Shown: positions 25,359-35,936 of the stretch, one piece after another
How the letters are laid out: each line of letters starts with the position of its first letter
How positions within the stretch are numbered: the stretch's first letter is position 1
From: Candidatus Eiseniibacteriota bacterium
Lineage (GTDB): Bacteria > Eisenbacteria > RBG-16-71-46 > CAIMUX01
Assembly: GCA_903844735.1 (NCBI GenBank)
Contig: CAIMUX010000126.1
Coordinates: 1 to 47,744, forward strand
Reading direction: 5' to 3'
DNA length: 47,744 nt
Program-made: the position numbers and the translations under genes
Notes under the pieces: generated by a model
What the model saw: the letters and a program-made list of their open reading frames with translations, nothing else
The model's database searches: none
What the model was told of the DNA's origin: nothing

Positions 25359-27608
25359 ATGAAGCTCCGACCCGGTCAGGTATCTTCGAGAGTCATCCGC
25401 GCCACCCGTCGGCAGGGTTTCGTGGCTCTTGTCGCCATCGTGCTTGGCGCAGGGGCCACCTCTGTCGCCACGGCGGACCTGCCCGCCGGCCGGCCCGCGG
25501 CCGCTGGTCAACCGGGGCTCTACTGGATTTACTGGGGTTCCGGCTGGGAGGATCAGGCGGCCAAGGCCGCGGCCGCGGGGGAGCGACCCTTTGGCATCCG
25601 GGCCGAGGCGCGTCTCCGCAGAGCGGGAGCCGTTCTCTCCACGCTGGTGCCCGCGAACCGACCTGTTCCGTACGCCTTTCTTGATCATCTGCGCAGCCTC
25701 GGTGTCGAAGTTCGCTTTGCTTCACGCTTCCTGCGGGCAGCCAGCGCGTTCCTTGCCGCGGGGGATTTGGTCCGGCTTGGCAGCGATCCTGGGGTCGTCG
25801 CTCTGGTCCCGGTGCTCACCCTGCGGCGGCCCACCGAAGGCGGGCCGGACCCTTCGCATGATGGTGCGGAAGCCGAACGCGACGCTGATCGACGCTCGGG
25901 AGGGGGGCCGGTGGAGGCGCCGGATGGTGGGGCGCGTGCCGGCCTCTGGAGGCCCGCCTCGGCCGCGACCGACACGTTGCCCGATCCGCGGAACCTCACC
26001 CGCGAGGACTACGGAGCGTCGTGGCGCCAGTGCGAGCAACTCGGCGTCACCGCACTCCATCGTCTCGGCTATTCCGGCCGGGGTGTATTGGTGTGCCTGC
26101 TCGACGCGGGCTTCTATCCGTGGCACGAAGCGTTTACCCGGTCCCGGGTGCTGGCCACCTGGGATTTTGTGGAGCACGACCAGAGTGTCTGGTACGACAG
26201 TGACCGGATCGGGAGCAGGTACAACACGCCCGCGATGGAGTACCACGGAACGTACACGTTTTCCGCCCTGGGAGGGTTCTCCGCGGGTGCCCTGATCGGC
26301 CCGGCCTACCGTGCCCAGTTCGCCCTCGGCCGTACCGAGGTCGTGGAGTCCGAGACACGGATGGAGGAGGATACCTATGTCGCTGGGCTCGAGTGGGCGG
26401 ACAGCCTGGGCGCGGACATCGTGTCGACCTCGCTCGGCTACCTTCGTTTCAATGACGGCTTCGCCTACTCGCCTGACTCACTGGATGGACGGACAGCGGT
26501 GACCAGCCGCGCCGCCGCGCTGCTCGTGCGCCGCGGTGTCGTGCTCGTCACGGCCATGGGGAACGCCGGACCCCAGCCGCGCACCCTTATCACGCCGGCG
26601 GATGCCGAGAGTGTCATCGCGGTAGGGGCGGTCGACTCTCGGGGAGACGTGGCGGGGTTCAGTTCGCGCGGCCCGAACGCTCTCGGCGTGACCAAGCCGG
26701 ATGTCTGCGCTTGCGGGGTGGCGACGGCCTGCGCCGATGCCGCCGCCCGGGAGGCGTACACATCGAAGAACGGCACGTCACTGGCGACCCCGCTGATCGC
26801 CGGGCTGGTCGCGCTGTTGTTGGAGGCGCACCCCGACTGGACCCCACATCAGGTGCAGCAGGCGCTGCACCGCTCGGGTGACCAGACCCGCAACCCGGAC
26901 GATGCACGCGGCTGGGGCGTGCCTGATGCCTCCTTCGCGTTTGGTGCCATCGATCCGACCGCTTCCGAGTCTTCGCAGCTCACGGTGCGGTCCGTTTCCT
27001 GGGTCGAGGAGGAGGAATCGGGAGAAGCGGCCTTGCGCGATTCGCTGGCCAGTCCGGGCCAGCATGGCCGGTTGCGGCTCGTCCTAATGAACGAAGGTGA
27101 TCACCCTGCTCCGGCGGCCTGGCTCGCCCTCGCCGTCCCGCCGGAGGGGATCGTGGCGGACGGTGATTCCTTGCTGGTGAATTCCTTGGAGCCGGGCGCG
27201 GTGGTCAGACTGGAGGACGGACCGACTCTCGCGGTGGCTGACGATCATCCCGTTCCGCAGTTGGCTCGGCTACCGTTGCGGTTTCGCACCGACCGCGGGG
27301 TCGTCTACTACCGGACGCTGAATCTGCCCATTGTTGCTCCCACTTGGCAGGTGCGGCCCTATCCGAACCCGCTCGTCGGATCTCGCGAGCTCATGCTGGA
27401 TCTGGAGCAGCCGCACAGTGGGCCGATCAGCCTGACGGTGTTCGACGTCGCGGGGCGGCTGGTGGCGCGGCCGTTCGTCGCCCTGCCGTCGGCCTCGCGG
27501 GTGCGCCTGCACTGGACCCCTGAGGTGGCTCTGACCTCCGGGGTCTACTACCTGCGGATCGAGACCGGGGGAGGGGCGACGACTCGCCGTTTCGTGCTCC
27601 TACGCTGA
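25359..27608 (+). CDS. Secreted S8 serine peptidase with C-terminal sorting domain
   Basis: A 749-residue exported subtilase. Signal segment GFVALVAIVLGAGATSVATA, then a propeptide-like region (about 40-150) with FLDHLRSLGVEVRFASR and SDPGVVALVPV. The triad is complete: Asp about 249 in VCLLDAGF, His about 295 in EYHGTYTFS, Ser474 in NGTSLATPLIAG; the oxyanion Asn is in MGNAGPQ. The last 85 residues (YPNPLVGSRELMLDLEQP, LTVFDVAGRLV, TSGVYYLRIET) match a type IX/FlgD-like sorting domain. Start ATG 25359 follows AAGGTGG at eight bases. A Glu/Asp/Gly-rich linker lies at about 165-205. It likely degrades proteins outside the cell. Confidence 0.92.
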   Translation: MKLRPGQVSSRVIRATRRQGFVALVAIVLGAGATSVATADLPAGRPAAAGQPGLYWIYWGSGWEDQAAKAAAAGERPFGIRAEARLRRAGAVLSTLVPANRPVPYAFLDHLRSLGVEVRFASRFLRAASAFLAAGDLVRLGSDPGVVALVPVLTLRRPTEGGPDPSHDGAEAERDADRRSGGGPVEAPDGGARAGLWRPASAATDTLPDPRNLTREDYGASWRQCEQLGVTALHRLGYSGRGVLVCLLDAGFYPWHEAFTRSRVLATWDFVEHDQSVWYDSDRIGSRYNTPAMEYHGTYTFSALGGFSAGALIGPAYRAQFALGRTEVVESETRMEEDTYVAGLEWADSLGADIVSTSLGYLRFNDGFAYSPDSLDGRTAVTSRAAALLVRRGVVLVTAMGNAGPQPRTLITPADAESVIAVGAVDSRGDVAGFSSRGPNALGVTKPDVCACGVATACADAAAREAYTSKNGTSLATPLIAGLVALLLEAHPDWTPHQVQQALHRSGDQTRNPDDARGWGVPDASFAFGAIDPTASESSQLTVRSVSWVEEEESGEAALRDSLASPGQHGRLRLVLMNEGDHPAPAAWLALAVPPEGIVADGDSLLVNSLEPGAVVRLEDGPTLAVADDHPVPQLARLPLRFRTDRGVVYYRTLNLPIVAPTWQVRPYPNPLVGSRELMLDLEQPHSGPISLTVFDVAGRLVARPFVALPSASRVRLHWTPEVALTSGVYYLRIETGGGATTRRFVLLR

Positions 27609-27756
27609 CTTCTCCGGATCGCCTTCGCTTCTCCTCAAGAAAGATGGTGATATCCGCCGATACGCAAGCAAGGGCCCGCCGTGGTCTCCATCGCGGCGCG
27701 GGTGTGTCCGGCGTTGCTTGTCGCCGTAGGGGATAGCAGATTCCGAAGGGATTTCA

Positions 27757-29484
<1,728 letters not shown>

Positions 29485-29527
29485 ACAACGCACCGCGATG
29501 CGGCGAAGCCGCGGGAGGAGACACGAC

Positions 29528-29980
29528 ATGGACGAGCACCGGCCGGGAACCACCGAACGAACCGGCCGCATCCTGCTGGCCGAAGACGATCCCACCAACC
29601 AGTATGTCTTCCGCGCCATCCTTAGTGCGGCGGGATACGAGGTGGAGATGGTAGAAAACGGGCTCGAGGCCTTGGATCGGGTGCGCGAGAGTCCTCCCTC
29701 GGTCGTTCTCTTGGACATGATGATGCCGGTCATGGACGGCTACGAAGCGGCGGGCCGGATCGCCGCCGACCCGGAACTGGACGACGTGCTGGTCATCGCC
29801 CTCACCGCGCGCGCCATGAAGGGGGACCTCGAGAAGACCATCGAGGCGGGGTGCGACGACTACCTTGCGAAACCGGTGAGCCGGAAGGTGCTGCTCGACA
29901 AGGTGCAGGAGTGGATGGCGAAGCCGGCGGAGGAGACCCGCGAACGGCGGAGGCGGCGGAGGGAAGCGAAGGCGGCCTGA
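29528..29980 (+). CDS. Receiver-only response regulator
   Basis: A 150-residue protein that is one receiver domain plus a basic tail. LLAEDDPTNQYVFRAIL begins it, the phospho-acceptor is Asp63 in LLDMMMPVMDGYEA, with Thr93 in VIALTARAMKG and Lys115 in YLAKPVSR. The last 25 residues are Arg/Lys-rich (RRRRRREAK) and there is no output domain. Start ATG 29528 follows AGGAGACACGAC. It likely relays the signal of the adjacent kinase to another protein, or acts by protein contact. Confidence 0.9.
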   Translation: MDEHRPGTTERTGRILLAEDDPTNQYVFRAILSAAGYEVEMVENGLEALDRVRESPPSVVLLDMMMPVMDGYEAAGRIAADPELDDVLVIALTARAMKGDLEKTIEAGCDDYLAKPVSRKVLLDKVQEWMAKPAEETRERRRRRREAKAA

Positions 29981-30001
29981 GGCGGCGCGAGGAAATCCGC
30001 G

Positions 30002-30187
30002 TCAACTACCGTCAGCGCGGCTGCACCGTATGCCCCTGAGATTCGGAGTAGACAAGCTTCGGGCTCCAGGCTTCAGGTCGATCATGGGCAAGCTACGGAA
30101 GTACCGGAGATGGAAACGCTTCGCGCTCTCCCAGTCGCACTGCCAGTCCTCGGCGTCTTCGGCGATCCTCCAGCGCTCACTCGTCAT
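30002..30187 (-). pseudogene. Possible small gene remnant of unknown function
   Basis: On the minus strand an open frame begins MTSERWRIAEDAED with good G/C at third positions, continues WQCDWESAKRFHLRYFRSL, then changes character at IDLKPGARSL, where the GAAGTC-type element starts. This looks like a small acidic/aromatic-rich protein whose 3' end was lost when the element arrived or spread. It has no recognised family and no clear ribosome site, so it may not be a gene. Confidence 0.25.
30041..30077 (-). repeat. GAAGTC-type intergenic element, copy 3
   Basis: On the minus strand it reads CCTGAAGCCTGGAGCCCGAA then GCTT, like copies 1, 2 and 4. Copies 2 and 3 share the flanking sequence GAGATTCGG on the plus strand. 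Confidence 0.4.
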
Positions 30188-30423
30188 CGCCGAGGAAGAC
30201 GAAGAGGAAGAGGGTCTCACCCGTCGATCGACGGGCATCGTCTGCTCCAGGTCTCAACTCTCCTTGTTGGGAGAACGCCGAAAAGTATCTGCGCGGCGGT
30301 GGCACGGACGGTCGCCGATTCGGCGCCGACGCGGCGGGTCTCTTGACACCTCGGCCCGGGTTCACCAAGATCCGGCCGCTGCCTTTCCGTGCGTGGAGTG
30401 TTCGGAGATAGCACGGAGGTCCG

Positions 30424-31737
30424 ATGCCGGCCGTCGTCGAAATCGAGCGACTCAGCAAGCTCTTCTTCCGTCGCATCCGCGGCGCCGGACTGCGGGGGCT
30501 GGCGGGCGCTTACTTTCGCCCGAGGACGGAGCAGGTCGTCGCCCTTCGGGATCTGGACCTCCGCATGGAGAGCGGCGAGTCACTGGCCCTCATCGGTCCC
30601 AACGGGGCGGGCAAGAGCACGACGATCAAGATCCTCACCGGGATCCTGCACCCCACGGCCGGTACCGTGTGCGTGCTCGGGCTTGTGCCCTGGCGGGAGC
30701 GAACCCGCTTGGCGATGAACATCGCCACAGTCTTCGGCCAGCGTTCGCAGCTCTTCGCCGATCTGCCCGCCGGCGAGACGTTCGAACTCCTCGCCCGCAT
30801 CTACGAACTGCGCCCGTCGGACTACCGCCCGCGCCTCGACGAACTCGTGCGCCGCTTCGAGATCGAGCCGCTTCTCGCCACGCCGGTTCGCAAGCTCAGC
30901 CTGGGAGAGCGGATGCGCTGCGAGATCGCCGCCTCGTTTCTCCACCGGCCGCGCGCGGTCTTTCTGGACGAGCCGACGATCGGGCTCGACGTCATTGCCA
31001 AACAGCAGATCCGCAGCTTCATTCGGGAGATGAACCGCGACGAGGGCGTGGCGGTGCTGCTCACTTCGCACGACGCGGGAGACGTGGAGCAGCTCTGCAA
31101 GCGTGTCGTGGTCATCAACCATGGCACCGTCGTCTTCGACGACCGGGTGAGCGTTCTGCGTCGACGCCACCTGCGGCGCAAGCAGATCGGGTTGCGACTG
31201 AGCGAGCCGAATGTGACGATCACGCCGTTGCCGGGAGTCACGGTTCTGACCGCACGCGGCTACGGGATCAAGCTCGAGGTGGACACCGACATCCAGCCGA
31301 TCGCCGGCGTGATGAACGCGCTCGCGGCGCTGCCGCTCGCAGGCCCGATCCCTCTCGACCCCGGCTCGCTGGGCGCGGCCCTGTTTCTGGCGTTGCTGGC
31401 CTTCGTCGCCGACTGGATCCTCACATTCAGCATCTCGCTCTGCTCGTTCTGGGTGGAACGAACCGACGGCCTTCACCTCTTCTATATGATGTTCCGGCGC
31501 ATGGCAGGCGGCTTCGTCGTTCCGCTCACCGTCTTCCCCGAAGGACTGCAGCGGGTTCTGCACTATTCGCCGTTCCCGTACCTCGTGTACGCCCCGGCCC
31601 GCATCTTCGCGCGCGGAAGCCTCGAGGGAAGCTTTGGGGCTCTGGTCGGCCTCCTGGTTTTGATCGCCTCGGGCTTGGTCGTGTTGCGGGGAGTCTATCG
31701 CCTCGGCTTACGACGGGTCAGCGCCCAAGGCGGCTAG
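30424..31737 (+). CDS. ABC exporter ATPase fused to half of an ABC-2 permease
   Basis: A 437-residue protein. Residues 1-300 are an ABC ATPase of the ABC-2 exporter class: LIGPNGAGKST (Walker A), KLSLGERMRCEIA (signature), AVFLDEPTIGLD (Walker B) and LLTSHDAGD (switch His). After about residue 305 the sequence becomes a permease: LGAALFLALLAFVADWIL, then SFWVERTDGLHLFYMMF, and VVPLTVFPEGLQRVLHYSPF plus two more membrane segments. That matches only the C-terminal half of the first permease of three-gene ABC-2 systems; the N-terminal 120 or so residues appear to be missing. Start ATG 30424 follows GGAGG. Either an in-frame deletion fused two genes or this is a real variant. The next gene is the second permease. 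Confidence 0.85.
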   Translation: MPAVVEIERLSKLFFRRIRGAGLRGLAGAYFRPRTEQVVALRDLDLRMESGESLALIGPNGAGKSTTIKILTGILHPTAGTVCVLGLVPWRERTRLAMNIATVFGQRSQLFADLPAGETFELLARIYELRPSDYRPRLDELVRRFEIEPLLATPVRKLSLGERMRCEIAASFLHRPRAVFLDEPTIGLDVIAKQQIRSFIREMNRDEGVAVLLTSHDAGDVEQLCKRVVVINHGTVVFDDRVSVLRRRHLRRKQIGLRLSEPNVTITPLPGVTVLTARGYGIKLEVDTDIQPIAGVMNALAALPLAGPIPLDPGSLGAALFLALLAFVADWILTFSISLCSFWVERTDGLHLFYMMFRRMAGGFVVPLTVFPEGLQRVLHYSPFPYLVYAPARIFARGSLEGSFGALVGLLVLIASGLVVLRGVYRLGLRRVSAQGG

Positions 31738-31745
31738 GAGAAACG

Positions 31746-32564
31746 ATGCCCATCGAGAATTCTTCGCCACCCCGCGGCGTACGCACGCTGGTTTCCCTCA
31801 CCGGTGCCTACCTGCGCACGAGCCTCCAGGGCCTGCTGGAGTACCGCGCGTCTTTCGTCACCCGCGTTGTCTCCATGCTCTGCAACGATGCTGCCTGGCT
31901 GGCGATGTGGCTTCTGTTCTACCAGAGATTCCCGCTCATCGAGGGGTGGGGACCGCGGCAGGTCGTTACCATCTGGGCCGTGTCCGCCGGGGGCTACGGA
32001 CTCGCGACGACGGTCTGCGGCGGGATGCGCAGCCTCGCCGCCGACGTCATGCTCGGCCGGCTCGATCCTTTGATGACACTGCCCCGGCCGATCCTTCCCC
32101 ATATCCTGATCCGGCGGATGGAGCCGACGGCCCTCGGCGACGTCGCGTTCGGAGTTCTGGGATTCCTCGTCCTGGCGAACCCGACGCTCATGGACGTCGG
32201 TCTCTTCACGATCTTCCTTCTGAGCACCGCCGCCATCTACGTCGTGTTCGCGGTGCTCACGCAGAGCGTGGTCTTCTGGGTCGAGAACAGCGAGAACCTG
32301 GCGGAACAGCTCCTCATGGCCTTGATCACGTTCTCGCTGCAACCCACAATGATCTTCGACGGCTGGGTGAAAGCCGCGCTCTTCACCGTCATTCCGGCCG
32401 GCTTCATCGCTTTCGTGCCGCTTAGGCTTCTGACGGAGTTTTCGTGGCCGCTCCTGGGCGGACTGCTGGCCTTCGCGGCGGGAATCCTCGTGATCGCCTC
32501 GGCGGTCTTTCACGCGGGCTTGAAGCGGTACGAGTCGGGCAATCTGATCGGGGGGCAGACATAG
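31746..32564 (+). CDS. ABC-2 family exporter permease
   Basis: A 272-residue integral membrane protein with about six hydrophobic segments (AAWLAMWLLFYQRFPLI, AVSAGGYGLATTVCGG, FGVLGFLVLANP, FTIFLLSTAAIYVVFAVLT, AALFTVIPAGFIAFVPL, LLAFAAGILVIASAVF). It fits the ABC-2 transporter permeases paired with a daunorubicin-type ATPase, including GGMRSLAADVMLGRLDPLM. Start ATG 31746 is nine bases after the stop of the ATPase fusion, and AGGAG overlaps that stop. The substrate cannot be told; lipids, drugs or polysaccharide are typical for the class. Confidence 0.85.
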   Translation: MPIENSSPPRGVRTLVSLTGAYLRTSLQGLLEYRASFVTRVVSMLCNDAAWLAMWLLFYQRFPLIEGWGPRQVVTIWAVSAGGYGLATTVCGGMRSLAADVMLGRLDPLMTLPRPILPHILIRRMEPTALGDVAFGVLGFLVLANPTLMDVGLFTIFLLSTAAIYVVFAVLTQSVVFWVENSENLAEQLLMALITFSLQPTMIFDGWVKAALFTVIPAGFIAFVPLRLLTEFSWPLLGGLLAFAAGILVIASAVFHAGLKRYESGNLIGGQT

Positions 32565-33125
32565 TCGGGAGCCGGTTGGGGTTCGGGATGCTCGGACTCG
32601 CGGTCCCTCTTGTTCCGCCCGCGACAGAACCCCGGCGCCTGCCTCCAATGGATTACAACACCGCATTGGCTGATGCGACAGGAGCCTGTGATCATGCCGC
32701 GCCCGACGGACTGGCCCAAGCTCAAGGGCAGGTCATTCCTTTGCGGAACTTGGAAGGTGCTCCCACCCAGCACGTCGTGGCTTGGGTTGTGCTACGACGG
32801 CCCGCGGGGACAGTTCTACGAGCCGTATCCGATCGATAACATTTGTGATATCTTTTGTAAGGGTAACTAGTTGAGTAGTCAGAAGTCAGAAGACGGCAGT
32901 CAGAAGTCGGAAGCTGGAAGCCGGAAGCCGGAAGCACGAGTCAGAGTGGGGACGCTTCTCGACGAGACTTGAGTCAGCAAGTCGTTGGAGGCCTCCTCGC
33001 GGGCCACTCTGAACTCCGATTCCTGAATCCCGTCTACCTGAGTCGCTACGTGGAAACAAGCTCACCGCAGTCGGTGCGCCTCGGCGTGAGTCGCCGACAA
33101 CGCGCTACCAGGAATGGAGTTCCGC
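32565..33125. other. Intergenic region without a recognisable gene
   Basis: About 560 bases. The first 300 are of normal composition with short open frames but no recognisable protein. An A/T-rich patch at 32830-32870 interrupts it, followed by the GAAGTC element. The ribosome site GGAG at 33116-33119 belongs to the ABC-F gene. Confidence 0.45.
32876..32945 (+). repeat. GAAGTC-type intergenic element, copy 4
   Basis: This is the clearest copy: AGTCAGAAGTCAGAAGACGG, then CAGTCAGAAGTCGGAAGCTG, then GAAGCCGGAAGCCGGAAGC. It is a run of 6-9-bp purine-rich units. Three degenerate copies lie elsewhere in the window. Confidence 0.6.
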
Positions 33126-35108
33126 TTGATCCGCGCCATCGCGGTCACCCGCTCGTTTGGAGAGCAGGTCTTGTTCGAGCCGGGCGACTGGTTCCTCGGG
33201 GACCGGGACCGCGTCGGTCTCGTCGGACCCAACGGGTCCGGGAAATCGACCTGGCTCAAAATGCTGGCCGGATTGGAGAGCGCCGATGGCGGGCGCATCG
33301 AAATGCCCAAAGGGCAGCGTGTCGGCTATCTGCCGCAGTTCGGGTTTCGCATGGGTGGAGGGACCGTGCGCGACGAAGCCCGGGCGGCCTTCTCGTCGGT
33401 GCTGGCCCTCACGGATGAGCGTGCGCGGCTGGAAACCGCGTTGGAACATCCCGACATCGAGGCCGACGATGCCTCCTCACTCCTGAAGCGCCACGACCAC
33501 GTGGAGCAGGAAATCCGTCGGCTCGATGGTTACGAGGTGGACCGGCGCGTCGACCGCGTCCTCCGCGGCCTCGGTTTCGATTCCGCCGGGTTCGATCGTC
33601 CCGTACCGGAGCTCTCCGGCGGCTGGCAGATGCGTGTGGCGCTGGCGCGACTCCTTCTCGAGGAACCGGAAGTGCTGCTCCTCGACGAGCCGACCAATCA
33701 CTTGGACATCGAGGCGCGCGAGTGGTTGGAGGGGTTTCTCGGCGAGTACGCGGGAAGCTTCGTCCTGGTCTCCCACGACCGGTACTTCCTGGACCGCACG
33801 GTGACGCGGATCACCGACATCATGAACAGGCGGCTCCATGGGTATACCGGCAACTACACCCGCTACCTGGAGGAGCGGGAGGCGCGCTACACGCAGGCAC
33901 TGAAAGCCTACGAACGTCAGCAGGACGAGATCCGCCGCATCCAGGCCTTCATCGAGCGTTTTCGGGCGAAGAACACGAAGGCGACCCAGGTGCAGAGCCG
34001 CATCAAGATGCTCGAGAAGATACAGAAGCTCGATCCTCCGCAGTCGCCGCCGCGCAGCATCCATTTCCAGTTCCCCCAACCGGGCCGGACCGGTCGGATC
34101 GTCCTCGAGCTCCGCGAGATGGCAAAGTCGTACGGGGCGCTCCGCGTCTTTCGGAATGTGGATCTGGCGCTGGAGCGGGGGCAGAAAGTGGCCCTGGTGG
34201 GTCCAAACGGGGCGGGGAAATCGACCCTCATGCGCATCCTCGCCGGGACCGAGCCGTTCGATGCCGGCTGGCGCACGGAAGGCGTGCGCGTGACCCTCGA
34301 CCATTTCGCCCAGGACCAAGCGGATCAATTGCCATCAGACCTGAGCATCCTCGAAGCGACCATGGGACGCGCCTCCAGCGGCTTCGCCCCTCAGGTCCGC
34401 GGTCTGCTTGGGGCGTTCCTGTTTTCCGGGGATGCGGTCGGGAAGAAGATCGGGGTTCTTTCCGGCGGAGAACGCAACCGGCTCGCGCTCGCTTTCATGT
34501 TGATGCGCCCGGCCTCCGTGCTCCTGCTCGACGAACCGACGAACCATCTCGACATGGCGGCAAAGGACGTCCTGCTGGAAGCTCTGCGCTCGTTCGAGGG
34601 GACGGTGGTCTTTGTTTCCCACGATCATTATTTCCTCGATGGCCTGGCCGGCCGTGTTCTCGAGGTCGGCGGCGGCAAGCTCCTGGATCACCCCGGGGGG
34701 TTCGAATCGTACCTCTGGCGCAAGCGGCAGGAGGAGGAGCGCGCGGCGGCCACCGCCCGCGCCGAGGCCGCTGGGAACCGAGGATCTGCACCGGCGGACG
34801 CGCCCGGAATACCGGGAGCCGGTACATCCGGAGGCGGCGCGCCGGGAGCCGGTCAGGCTTCCTCCTCCGTGCGCAGGTCGCGCGTCACGACCCGACGCGT
34901 GCGAGAGTTGGAGGAACGGATCGCCGTACTCGAGGAGCGCAAGGGTAGGCTTGAGGGGCTGCTTGCCGGCGACGACTTCTACCGTGACGCCGAGAAATCG
35001 GCATTCTATCTTGACGAGTATCGCGAGGTCGGCGCCGGCTTGGAGAACGCGATGGAAGAATGGGCCGCGGCCGTGGCCGCTCTCGATGAGGCGCGCGGAG
35101 ACCCCTGA
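33126..35108 (+). CDS. ABC-F family ATPase
   Basis: A 660-residue soluble protein with two ABC domains and no membrane part. Domain 1: LVGPNGSGKSTWLKML, ELSGGWQMRVALARLL, VLLLDEPTNHLDIE; domain 2: [46 protein letters not shown]. The linker between them has the Arg/Lys-rich RAKNTKATQVQSRIKMLEK typical of ABC-F proteins that bind the ribosomal E site. After about residue 545 comes a Gly/Ala/Pro linker and a coiled-coil C-terminal domain (VRELEERIAVLEERKGRLEG) like that of Uup/EttA relatives. TTG 33126 with GGAG six bases before is preferred; ATG 33114 is an alternative. Confidence 0.93.
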   Translation: MIRAIAVTRSFGEQVLFEPGDWFLGDRDRVGLVGPNGSGKSTWLKMLAGLESADGGRIEMPKGQRVGYLPQFGFRMGGGTVRDEARAAFSSVLALTDERARLETALEHPDIEADDASSLLKRHDHVEQEIRRLDGYEVDRRVDRVLRGLGFDSAGFDRPVPELSGGWQMRVALARLLLEEPEVLLLDEPTNHLDIEAREWLEGFLGEYAGSFVLVSHDRYFLDRTVTRITDIMNRRLHGYTGNYTRYLEEREARYTQALKAYERQQDEIRRIQAFIERFRAKNTKATQVQSRIKMLEKIQKLDPPQSPPRSIHFQFPQPGRTGRIVLELREMAKSYGALRVFRNVDLALERGQKVALVGPNGAGKSTLMRILAGTEPFDAGWRTEGVRVTLDHFAQDQADQLPSDLSILEATMGRASSGFAPQVRGLLGAFLFSGDAVGKKIGVLSGGERNRLALAFMLMRPASVLLLDEPTNHLDMAAKDVLLEALRSFEGTVVFVSHDHYFLDGLAGRVLEVGGGKLLDHPGGFESYLWRKRQEEERAAATARAEAAGNRGSAPADAPGIPGAGTSGGGAPGAGQASSSVRRSRVTTRRVRELEERIAVLEERKGRLEGLLAGDDFYRDAEKSAFYLDEYREVGAGLENAMEEWAAAVAALDEARGDP

Positions 35109-35116
35109 GCGCTCAG
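35105..35116. other. Palindrome holding both convergent stop codons
   Basis: CTGAGCGCTCAG is a perfect 12-bp palindrome. It contains the TGA stop of the ABC-F gene (35106-35108) and, on the other strand, the TGA stop of the nucleotidyltransferase gene (35115-35113). The coding regions are separated by only four bases. Confidence 0.7.
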
Positions 35117-35814
35117 CCGCCGAAGCTGAAGGTCCCGAGCGGATCCTCGCCACCGGCGCTGCCGCCGGCGATCTCGGTCGGCTCCGGACGTGGGGCCGGC
35201 TCCGGGACCGGCAAACGCGCGCAGCGAAGCGCGTCGAAGTAGTCGTCCCGGTCCTCGATACCCTGTGTCACCGCGATGTACTGAACCTCGCGGTCTTCCA
35301 CCTGCTTGGCGTGTGCCTTGATGACGTCCCAGATCTCTGCCGGGGCGGCGAGGCGGCGGAAATCAGCAGCGAATGACACGTCAAAAAAGACCGGATGGCC
35401 GACCGCGCCTTGCCAGGTGGGTACCAGGATCTTTCCCTTCGTAGCGGCATAAGCCGTTCCGAGCTCCTCGATGATCTCCTTGCCCAGGAGCGGCTGATCG
35501 CCACGGCCGATGGCGAATGCCTTCGCCGTGCCGGAGAGGCGCTCCACGCCAAGACGCAGAAGATCTGCGTACGGCTCGTCGCCGGCGGGTGCCTGGACCG
35601 GGACGATCTTGCCCGCGAGATCTCCCAGGGACGCGCGGATTTCCTCGCCCCGATACCCGAGGACCACGATGATCTCGCTGAACTTGGCGTCGACGTAGGC
35701 GCGAAGGGTGCGGCCGAGGACGGTGGTATCTCCGAACGGCAGCATCGGGATGGGAGTGCGCAGCCGGCGCCCGCTGCGGGCGGCGACGATGATCGCGGAC
35801 AGGTTTTTCATCAT
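35113..35814 (-). CDS. MobA-like nucleotidyltransferase with degenerate active site
   Basis: A 233-residue protein with the Rossmann-like NTP-transferase fold of the MobA/MocA family, which adds CMP or GMP to molybdopterin. The framework is present: SAIIVAARSGRRLRTPIPML then LPFGDTTVLGRTLRAYV, IIVVLGYRGEEIRASL, GRGDQPLLGKEII, VPTWQGAVGHPVFFDV. But the family signature AAGxSxRMGxxK is changed: the Gly and the Lys are replaced, so normal catalysis is doubtful. The C-terminal 30 residues are Pro/Glu-rich. Start ATG 35814 (35811 is next) follows GGAGGAG at nine bases. It converges with the ABC-F gene. Confidence 0.7.
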   Translation of the reverse strand: MMKNLSAIIVAARSGRRLRTPIPMLPFGDTTVLGRTLRAYVDAKFSEIIVVLGYRGEEIRASLGDLAGKIVPVQAPAGDEPYADLLRLGVERLSGTAKAFAIGRGDQPLLGKEIIEELGTAYAATKGKILVPTWQGAVGHPVFFDVSFAADFRRLAAPAEIWDVIKAHAKQVEDREVQYIAVTQGIEDRDDYFDALRCARLPVPEPAPRPEPTEIAGGSAGGEDPLGTFSFGG

Positions 35815-35906
35815 GGTCAGAAATCTCCTCCGAATAGCGTCGGGCGGCGGCCGGTCGCCCGGTCTCCCTTTGTCCGGACGGCGAGGCCGTCGCGGGACGA
35901 AGCGGG

Positions 35907-35936
35907 AGTATAGGCGGCGGGGGAGCCGGGGGGCAA
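35907..35936 (-). promoter_or_regulatory. Candidate promoter for the nucleotidyltransferase gene
   Basis: On the minus strand TTGCCC (35936-35931), an 18-bp spacer and TATACT (35912-35907). It would give a leader of about 85 bases. Confidence 0.4.

Noticed and set aside
30030-32564. Plus-strand frame of 844 codons covering the ABC exporter
   Set aside because: Its first two-thirds are a shifted reading of the ATPase fusion; only the end, from 31746, is the real permease.
32610-32870. Small plus-strand ORF of 86 codons before the ABC-F gene
   Set aside because: No ribosome site, no family, and its end lies in an A/T-rich patch.
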